This document shows positions 44,678 to 50,104 of a DNA stretch of 64,000 bases, piece by piece. Location of the stretch: positions 1,364,001 through 1,428,000 of the forward strand of contig NZ_JACVEE010000001.1 of the NCBI RefSeq assembly GCF_015355755.1. The letters are read 5' to 3'. Source of the stretch: Nocardia sp. XZ_19_385 (GTDB lineage Bacteria > Actinomycetota > Actinomycetes > Mycobacteriales > Mycobacteriaceae). Within the stretch, counting starts at the first letter, position 1. The number at the start of each line of letters is the position of its first letter. Under the pieces are notes generated by a model. That model saw nothing but the letters and a program-made list of their open reading frames with translations, was not told the DNA's origin and did no database searches. The translations under genes were made by a program, and so were the position numbers.

Positions 44678-46510
44678 ATGGCTGGTGACATCGAGGTTTG
44701 GCAGGACAGGGCGTTGGCGGTCCTGGTCACTGTGCCTGCCGGCAAGCAGGTGAATCAGAAGACGCTGCTGACCATGATCGCCGCCCGGTTTGCTGCCAAA
44801 TTCGAGGCCGGTGAACGGGATTCGATGGCCGGGGAGCCGATGTGGTGGGCTACGGTCACGGCCGCGCTGGGTAAGCTGCGGGAGGCGGGGTTGGTTGCGC
44901 CGGAGCCGGCGATCGAACTCACCGCGGCCGGGCGGGCGGCGGCACCCGAGGCTGATGCGCGCGCGGCGCGGTACGTTCCCCAGCGCGGGTCGGCGACCGC
45001 GGGCGAGCCGAGCCAGGTGCCGGTCGCCGGAGTTATCGCACCGCCGTTGCGTAAGTTCCTCGAGGCGCGCCGTGCAGAACGGGCGCGGTCCGCTGAGGCG
45101 AATATTCCGCCGCCTCCCGGTTCCGACGATCCGATTCCCGTCATGATCGAGCTCAATTTCAGCCATGGCCGTGGTCTCAAGGCTGCCTTCAAGCGGCTCA
45201 AAATCTTGTGGAAGCTGGTCTGCGACACTGGCGTCCCCTTCCATCTCACCGATGAATACGCCACCGGATGGTTGACCCCGGACCAGATCGAGGGGCTGGT
45301 CGCGGCGGATGCGGTGGCCTCGACGCTGCGTAGCCGGGCATTGCACGCCATCTGGCCGGACTTCGAGGTGCACGCTCAGATCGATCATTCCTTCGTGACG
45401 ATCAAAGCTGAAGCCGCGCAACGCTCGTTCAATGCCTACGGCACGGGAATTGTCTGGGCAGTGGTGGATTCGGGCATCGACGGGCAGCACGCGCATTTCC
45501 GGGCCCATTCCACCCTCAGTCACCGATCTGTGCGTGACCTGCATCGCACCTGCCCGGGCGACGGTCCGCCCGTTCGCGAGGGCGCGCTCGTCGATGAAGC
45601 CGGGCACGGCACCCACGTCGCGGGCATCATCGCCGGTGGCCTCGACGGCAAGGCGAAAAAGGTTGTCGTCACCGAGAATCGGTACAACACCGCCGACGGG
45701 GCCGAGTTGCGCAGGCGGGCCGTGGATCCGGCACGCCTGTCCGGGATCGCGCCGCGCACCAGGCTGGTCAGCCTGAAAGTGCTCGGCGCGAAGGGCAATG
45801 AATCGGCGCGGGTTGGGCGGGTCATTCAAGCGCTGGCCTACGTGCGCAAGGTCAACGCGGCCAGTGACGGCACGCTCCGCATCCACGGCGTGAATCTCAG
45901 CCTCGGGTACGGATTCGATCCGCAGTGGTACGCGTGCGGCAGCAGCCCGCTGTGCCTGGCGGTCGACAAGCTCGTCCGCAGCGGTGTGATCGTCGTGGTC
46001 GCGGCGGGCAACTCCGCCTACGTCAGTCATTTCGTCGAAGACCAGAATGCGCCGACCCGGTTCAGCACCGGTATGACCATCAACGATCCGGGAAACGCCA
46101 AGCGCGCCATCACCGTCGGCTCCACGCACCGCGACGCACCACACACCTACGGCATCTCCTACTTCTCCTCCCGCGGGCCGACCGGGGACGGGCGCATCAA
46201 GCCGGATCTGGTCGCACCAGGCGAACGGATCACCTCGGCCGGCACCGGCAAACTGGGCGCCGACGCCTTCCGGTCGCTGGGCCGAAACGAGGAGGACGCT
46301 GCCGTTTACATCGAGCAGAGCGGCACCAGCATGGCCGCCCCGCACGTGTCGGGCGCTATCGCGGCCTTCCTGTCGGTCCGGCGCGAATTCATCGGCGACC
46401 CGGACTCGGTCAAACGGATCTTCGTCGAATCGGCGACCTCGCTCGGCCGCGACCACTACCTCGAGGGCGGCGGAATCGTCGACCTGATGCGCGCCATGCA
46501 GTCGGTGTGA
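44678..46510 (+). CDS. S8 (subtilisin-like) serine protease with N-terminal winged-helix region
   Basis: The 610-residue protein has no signal peptide and so is cytosolic. Residues 1-95 resemble a winged helix (KTLLTMIAARFAAKF...WWATVTAALGKLREAGLVAPEPAIELTAAG). The subtilase domain follows with D264 (AVVDSGIDGQH), H310 (DEAGHGTHVAG), oxyanion N444 (VVAAGNSAYV) and S551 (SGTSMAAPHVSG). The triad is intact. A cytosolic subtilase with a nucleic-acid-binding-like domain fits regulated protease effectors of conflict systems. It is followed by a hydrolase gene 25 bases later. It lies just outside the right attachment site, between the island and tRNA operon 2. Confidence 0.9.
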   Translation: MAGDIEVWQDRALAVLVTVPAGKQVNQKTLLTMIAARFAAKFEAGERDSMAGEPMWWATVTAALGKLREAGLVAPEPAIELTAAGRAAAPEADARAARYVPQRGSATAGEPSQVPVAGVIAPPLRKFLEARRAERARSAEANIPPPPGSDDPIPVMIELNFSHGRGLKAAFKRLKILWKLVCDTGVPFHLTDEYATGWLTPDQIEGLVAADAVASTLRSRALHAIWPDFEVHAQIDHSFVTIKAEAAQRSFNAYGTGIVWAVVDSGIDGQHAHFRAHSTLSHRSVRDLHRTCPGDGPPVREGALVDEAGHGTHVAGIIAGGLDGKAKKVVVTENRYNTADGAELRRRAVDPARLSGIAPRTRLVSLKVLGAKGNESARVGRVIQALAYVRKVNAASDGTLRIHGVNLSLGYGFDPQWYACGSSPLCLAVDKLVRSGVIVVVAAGNSAYVSHFVEDQNAPTRFSTGMTINDPGNAKRAITVGSTHRDAPHTYGISYFSSRGPTGDGRIKPDLVAPGERITSAGTGKLGADAFRSLGRNEEDAAVYIEQSGTSMAAPHVSGAIAAFLSVRREFIGDPDSVKRIFVESATSLGRDHYLEGGGIVDLMRAMQSV

Positions 46511-46535
46511 GCGCGGCGAAGTAAGGAGAAGTGCA

Positions 46536-47885
46536 ATGCCGGAATCCATTGGGGACAAGCCGCTGTGGATCGTGTCCTTCGACAAGGACGGCGCCGTGGA
46601 GGCAGGCGTGGACGCACTGATCGCGGGCGTGCGGCAGCGTGAGGTCACTGATCTGATGTTGTTCTCCCACGGCTGGAACAACGATCGGCGCAAGGCCGTC
46701 GACCTGTATCAGCGGTGGTTCGGGAAACTCGACGCGTTGCCGCGCGCCGGTACGCGCCGGATCGGGTACGTGGGGGTGATTTGGCCCTCTGAGCGCTGGA
46801 GCGACGAACCGGATGACGGTGCCCCGCTGGCTGATGCGCCTGGTGGAGCGGCCGGCGCGGGTCCGCGGGAAACTGTCGCCGCCGGGTCGCCGGCCCTCGA
46901 CGCCGATACCCTGCGGAATTTAAAGACGACTTTCCCGGACGGCGAGCAACAGCTCGATCGCATCGCGGAACTGCTGGCGACAGCAGAGCCGGATCAGGAC
47001 ACGGTCGACGAATTGTTCAGCCAGATGCGGGAATTCAGTATCGCCACCTTCCAAGGGCACACCGACTCCGAAGGTCCGGACGACGCGGACGTCGGGGTGC
47101 CGCCCATGCTCAGCACGGCCAATGATGCCTCGGAGGTCTTCCGCGAATTCGCGATGCAGCTACGGAGATCCGGCGTCGACCTCGACTCGGACGAAGGCGG
47201 GGCGGCCGGATTCGGGGATGTGTTCAAGAAGGTGCTGCACGGCGCCAAGGAAGCCTTGCGGGCCGCGACGTATTGGCAGATGAAGAACCGCGCGGGGGTC
47301 GTCGGTGAGCGGGGACTGGGGCCCCTTCTCGGTCGGCTACAGGGCGAATTCCCTGGCCTGCGCGTCAATCTCATCGGCCACAGCTTCGGTGCTCGGGTAG
47401 TTTCCTACGCCCTCAACGGAATTCCCGACGGGCAGGTGTCGTCGGTCAAATCTGTCACGTTGCTGCAGGGCGCGTTCTCGAGTTTCTCGTTCGCGGATCC
47501 CCTACCGTTCGACCGAAATCGCAAGGGCGGCTTGGCGGGGCGGTCCGGCCGGGTCGACGGACCCATTTCGGTGTGCTTCTCCCAGCACGACGGCGCACTG
47601 AGCGACTTCTATCCGCTCGCGTCCAAGGTTGCCCGGGACAACGCCGCGGGCGCCCACGGCGACAACCCGTGGACCGCGATGGGTGCGGTCGGCGCCTTCG
47701 ACGTCCCGCAGGTCGCGCTGCTGCCGGTCGGCACCGAATATCCCTTCGCCACAGGACAACTCATCAACATCGACGCCTCCGAAACGGTGGCGAACGGCCG
47801 GGCGCCCTTCGGCGCGCACAGCGATATCGTGCACGAAAGTCTCGCCTGGGTCGCGGTCAAAGCAGGCAAGCTCGACACCCCCTAA
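46536..47885 (+). CDS. Alpha/beta hydrolase paired with the S8 protease
   Basis: The ATG follows AAGGAGAAGTGCA. The 449-residue protein has an oxyanion motif FSHGWNND (residues 43-50), a nucleophile elbow LIGHSFGARVVS with Ser283 and a C-terminal GAHSDIVHESLAW with the candidate catalytic His. About 170 residues are inserted between strand 3 and the elbow, including an Ala/Gly-rich loop and helices. It is distantly like the lipase-type hydrolase in the island. The 25-base gap to the protease gene suggests one operon and a two-component protease-hydrolase system. Confidence 0.85.
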   Translation: MPESIGDKPLWIVSFDKDGAVEAGVDALIAGVRQREVTDLMLFSHGWNNDRRKAVDLYQRWFGKLDALPRAGTRRIGYVGVIWPSERWSDEPDDGAPLADAPGGAAGAGPRETVAAGSPALDADTLRNLKTTFPDGEQQLDRIAELLATAEPDQDTVDELFSQMREFSIATFQGHTDSEGPDDADVGVPPMLSTANDASEVFREFAMQLRRSGVDLDSDEGGAAGFGDVFKKVLHGAKEALRAATYWQMKNRAGVVGERGLGPLLGRLQGEFPGLRVNLIGHSFGARVVSYALNGIPDGQVSSVKSVTLLQGAFSSFSFADPLPFDRNRKGGLAGRSGRVDGPISVCFSQHDGALSDFYPLASKVARDNAAGAHGDNPWTAMGAVGAFDVPQVALLPVGTEYPFATGQLINIDASETVANGRAPFGAHSDIVHESLAWVAVKAGKLDTP

Positions 47886-47903
47886 CCAGCGAAAATAAAT
47901 AGG

Positions 47904-47932
47904 TTTTCCCGCCGCGTTCCGGGTGTTAGCGT
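47904..47932 (+). promoter_or_regulatory. Promoter of tRNA operon 2
   Basis: TTTTCC (47904-47909) and TAGCGT (47927-47932) are 17 bases apart, and GTGTTAGCGTCATAGAC matches operon 1 exactly. The AT-rich block GAAAATAAATA lies just upstream of the -35, the position recognised with WhiB7 in mycobacteria. Confidence 0.75.
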
Positions 47933-47977
47933 CATAGACAACAGTTGAGAGCACCACACAGCAGAAAGGACGAGGCC

Positions 47978-48097
47978 ATGATCGCGCAGATCCAGCGCCG
48001 GCGACGAAGCTCGCTGGCCGGTATTTCGCGTGGCCGCGTCGAGCTGTCGGCGTTGCAAATCCAGGCCCGCCTGTTGGCGTCCCGGAGCCGCCCCTGA
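47978..48097 (+). CDS. Leader peptide of tRNA operon 2 (39 aa)
   Basis: The 39-codon ORF has AAAGGA upstream and ends RSRP-stop. Its composition is 9 Arg, 5 Leu, 4 Gln and 4 Ile, 22 of 39 residues, with four consecutive Arg codons at 7-10. The tRNAs downstream are Leu(CAG, CAA, GAG), Arg(CCG, GCG, ACG), Gln(CUG, UUG) and Ile(GAU). Every Arg, Leu, Gln and Ile codon in the leader (CGC, CGG, CGA, CGT, CTG, TTG, CAG, CAA, ATC, ATT) is readable by one of them. It is a paralogue of the operon 1 leader. Confidence 0.82.
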   Translation: MIAQIQRRRRSSLAGISRGRVELSALQIQARLLASRSRP

Positions 48098-48162
48098 GGT
48101 CTCTTTCGAGCAGACCTGTAGGGGTCACTCCGCGGCTACCCAGCCTGGAGTGGCCCCTTTCT
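48091..48162 (+). promoter_or_regulatory. Transcription attenuator of tRNA operon 2
   Basis: Antiterminator: CCCCT (48091-48095) with AGGGG (48120-48124) and AGGTCT (48097-48102) with AGACCT (48112-48117). Terminator: GGGGTCACTCC (48121-48131) with GGAGTGGCCCC (48147-48157), followed by TTTCTT. Compared with operon 1 one A becomes G in the 3' arm, keeping a G-U pair, and the loops differ completely. Conservation of pairing with divergent loops supports real RNA structures. The first tRNA begins 20 bases later. Confidence 0.85.
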
Positions 48163-48181
48163 TCGTATTCACCACAGCCAT

Positions 48182-48256
48182 TCCCTCGTAGCCCAATTCG
48201 GCAGAGGCGCCGTACTCAGTATGCGGTTGTTGCGAGTTCGAATCTCGCCGAGGGAA
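48182..48256 (+). tRNA. tRNA-Leu(CAG), class I
   Basis: Acceptor TCCCTCG/CGAGGGA, anticodon stem CCGTA/TGCGG with loop CTCAGTA (anticodon CAG), variable region TTGTT, T arm GCGAG-TTCGAAT-CTCGC, discriminator A. The long variable arm of normal tRNA-Leu is absent. Confidence 0.88.
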
Positions 48257-48290
48257 CCACCGGAACCCGTTTCCGGACAACTGAATACAA

Positions 48291-48363
48291 ACCCGTGTAG
48301 CTCAGCGGAAAGAGCAGCGTCTTCCGAAGGCGAAGGTCGGTGGTTCGAATCCACCCATGGGTA
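48291..48363 (+). tRNA. tRNA-Arg(CCG)
   Basis: Acceptor ACCCGTG/CATGGGT, D arm GCTC-AGCGGAAA-GAGC, anticodon stem GCGTC/GGCGA with loop TTCCGAA (anticodon CCG) and T arm GGTGG-TTCGAAT-CCACC. The outer anticodon-stem pair G-A is a mismatch. Discriminator is A. Confidence 0.88.
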
Positions 48364-48367
48364 CTGA

Positions 48368-48441
48368 TCCCTCGTAGCCCAACCGGCAGAGGCACCGTCC
48401 CCAAAAGGCGGTCAGTGCGAGTTCGAACCTCGCCGAGGGAA
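48368..48441 (+). tRNA. tRNA-Leu(CAA), class I, with C33
   Basis: Same body as the other class I tRNA-Leu genes; anticodon stem CCGTC/GGCGG with loop CCCAAAA gives anticodon CAA. Position 33 is C instead of the nearly universal U, which may weaken decoding. Variable region TCAGT. Confidence 0.82.
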
Positions 48442-48469
48442 CAACCGGTGCACCCCGCACTGGTACCGA

Positions 48470-48542
48470 ACCCGCGTAGCTCAGTGGAGAGAGCGGCGTC
48501 TTGCGGAGGCGTAGGCCGGTGGTTCGATCCCACCCGCGGGTA
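48470..48542 (+). tRNA. tRNA-Arg(GCG)
   Basis: Acceptor ACCCGCG/CGCGGGT, anticodon stem GCGTC/GGCGT with loop TTGCGGA (anticodon GCG), T arm GGTGG-TTCGATC-CCACC. Bacteria almost always read CGC with an inosine-modified ACG anticodon, so GCG is unusual and would not need TadA. Confidence 0.86.
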
Positions 48543-48546
48543 CTGA

Positions 48547-48620
48547 TCCCTCGTAGCCCAATTGGCAGAGGCACCGTCTCGAGAAGGCGGTTGGTGCGAG
48601 TTCGAATCTCGCCGAGGGAA
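48547..48620 (+). tRNA. tRNA-Leu(GAG), class I, with C33
   Basis: Acceptor TCCCTCG/CGAGGGA, anticodon stem CCGTC/GGCGG with loop TCGAGAA (anticodon GAG), variable region TTGGT. Position 33 is C. No long variable arm. Confidence 0.84.
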
Positions 48621-48642
48621 CGAACCGCGTCCGCGCGGGTCC

Positions 48643-48717
48643 GCGTCTGTAGCTCAAGCGGAAGAGCACCTGTCTACGAAGCAGGGTTTGTTGGAGGTTC
48701 GAGTCCTCTCAGGCGCA
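48643..48717 (+). tRNA. tRNA-Arg(ACG)
   Basis: Acceptor GCGTCTG/CAGGCGC, D arm GCTC-AAGCGGAA-GAGC, anticodon stem CCTGT/GCAGG with loop CTACGAA (anticodon ACG, expected A34 to I), T arm GGAGG-TTCGAGT-CCTCT, discriminator A. It is more canonical than the two other Arg genes here. Confidence 0.9.
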
Positions 48718-48718
48718 C

Positions 48719-48791
48719 TGGGGTGTGGTGTAACTCGGCAGCACAGCGGCCTCTGAAGCCGTCGGTTCAGGTTCGAATCCTGGCACCCCAG
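48719..48791 (+). tRNA. tRNA-Gln(CUG)
   Basis: Acceptor TGGGGTG/CACCCCA, anticodon stem GCGGC/GCCGT with loop CTCTGAA (anticodon CTG), T loop TTCGAAT, discriminator G. The T-G acceptor start and G73 are typical of tRNA-Gln. Confidence 0.9.
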
Positions 48792-48797
48792 CTGCGA

Positions 48798-48868
48798 TGG
48801 AGTGTGGTGTAAGGGCAGCATTGCGGACTTTGATTCCGTGGGTCCGGGTTCGAATCCTGGCACTCCAG
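48798..48868 (+). tRNA. tRNA-Gln(UUG)
   Basis: Acceptor TGGAGTG/CACTCCA, anticodon stem GCGGA/TCCGT with loop CTTTGAT (anticodon TTG), T loop TTCGAAT, discriminator G. Confidence 0.9.
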
Positions 48869-48871
48869 CAC

Positions 48872-48939
48872 AGCTCATGCACGGTTGCCGACGGACTCTG
48901 ATAAGGCCCGATCGCGTGGTTCGACTCCACGATGAGCTA
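48872..48939 (+). tRNA. tRNA-Ile(GAU)-like gene with shortened D arm
   Basis: Acceptor AGCTCAT pairs perfectly with ATGAGCT and the T arm CGTGG-TTCGACT-CCACG is intact. The anticodon arm GGACT/GGCCC has loop CTGATAA (anticodon GAT) with an A-C mismatch. Only 14 bases lie between acceptor and anticodon stem, enough for a 3-bp D stem (CGG-TTG-CCG). It is either a decayed tRNA or a specialised one. Confidence 0.6.
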
Positions 48940-49081
48940 CTCCGAACACCGTGATACCCCAGCGGCGACCACGCATGGTTGGCCGAAGATCGTTGCGCGA
49001 CAACGCCGGACGCGTCGTATGCTCCCGTCGGGCACCGACCGATGTACCGGCCTGCCCGTGATCGATCGTGATGGAGGACAG

Positions 49082-50086
49082 ATGGCACCGGGGTACCGTC
49101 AGCCGGAGGAGCCGTGGGATCAGCGCACCGAGGTGTTCGAACCGATCCAGGGTAACTACGAGGCATCGGGGGACGGACCCCCGCCGCCGCGGGTCAAGCA
49201 GTGGGTGATCATCGGGTTGACGGCGTTGCTGGTCGGCGGTGTGCTCACCGTCGGCGGGCTGTTCGTCACCGGGGCCTTCAACAACTCCGGAGGTAGTGAC
49301 GCAGCGCCGCCGGCGACGGCGCAGACGACTCCGGCGCCTACCAGTTCCGCACGGGCGCTGCCGGTTCCGGCGCCGGGCGCGTCGCTGGCGTCGGTGGCCG
49401 CGTGGGTCAAGGCGGGTACGCCGGTCGACCTGGAGAACTTCCACACGGCGACCGATTCGAGCGACGGCAAGGTCACCGATCTGGGCGCGGCTGTCGCCTT
49501 CACGAGCCCCTCCCAGAAGCTTCGCTGCATGTCCCCCCGGAATGCGAGCGCCGACCGTCCCGGCATGAATTGCCTTGTACAGTACGATGATCCGCCGTCG
49601 CGCCCGGAGGGTGCGCCGAGCCACGGCAACTGGGTCGGCAACTGGACCACCTTCGACGGCGCCCAATTGGGCATCGGCCGCCTGGCCGGCGACCCCGGCG
49701 ATTTCTCCTACGGCGACGGCGCCACCCTGAACTACGGCAGCCGGATCACCTTCAACGAATTCGACTGCCGCATGGATCAAGCCGGGCTGTTCTGCGTCAA
49801 CGAATCCGCCGGCATCGCGGCCCAGCTCAACTCCGCCGGTGTGGAACCCTTCGGTTGCCTCGGCGAAATCGACTCCGAGGACTACGGCGTCACCTACGCC
49901 TGCGGGTCCGCCAGCGATCGCACCACCACAACCAAACCCTCCCCCACTAAAACCCCGGCCGCGGACGGGCAACCAACCCTGGGCGCGGAGTGCGATACAG
50001 CGGGGCGGAAAGCCAAAGCCGCCGACGGAAGCAACCTGACCTGCGATACGGCCAGCGATTCCAGTCTCCGCTGGCTCGGCTACTGA
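49082..50086 (+). CDS. Membrane-anchored extracytoplasmic protein of unknown function
   Basis: The ATG at 49082 follows GGAGGACAG. The 334-residue protein has a short cytoplasmic N-terminus, one membrane segment at about residues 38-62 (QWVIIGLTALLVGGVLTVGGLFVTGAF), a Pro/Thr/Ala linker and an extracytoplasmic domain with six or more cysteines (LRCMSP, MNCLVQY, FDCRMD, LFCVNE, FGCLGE, YACGSA) that could form disulfides. The C-terminal tail is Thr/Pro-rich. I do not recognise the family. Confidence 0.75.
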   Translation: MAPGYRQPEEPWDQRTEVFEPIQGNYEASGDGPPPPRVKQWVIIGLTALLVGGVLTVGGLFVTGAFNNSGGSDAAPPATAQTTPAPTSSARALPVPAPGASLASVAAWVKAGTPVDLENFHTATDSSDGKVTDLGAAVAFTSPSQKLRCMSPRNASADRPGMNCLVQYDDPPSRPEGAPSHGNWVGNWTTFDGAQLGIGRLAGDPGDFSYGDGATLNYGSRITFNEFDCRMDQAGLFCVNESAGIAAQLNSAGVEPFGCLGEIDSEDYGVTYACGSASDRTTTTKPSPTKTPAADGQPTLGAECDTAGRKAKAADGSNLTCDTASDSSLRWLGY

Positions 50087-50104
50087 GTCCGGTTCCGCTG
50101 CTGA

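Noticed and set aside
44600..46693. A 697-codon minus-strand open frame
   Set aside because: It lies opposite the subtilase gene whose catalytic triad is intact; the antisense translation has no recognisable domain.
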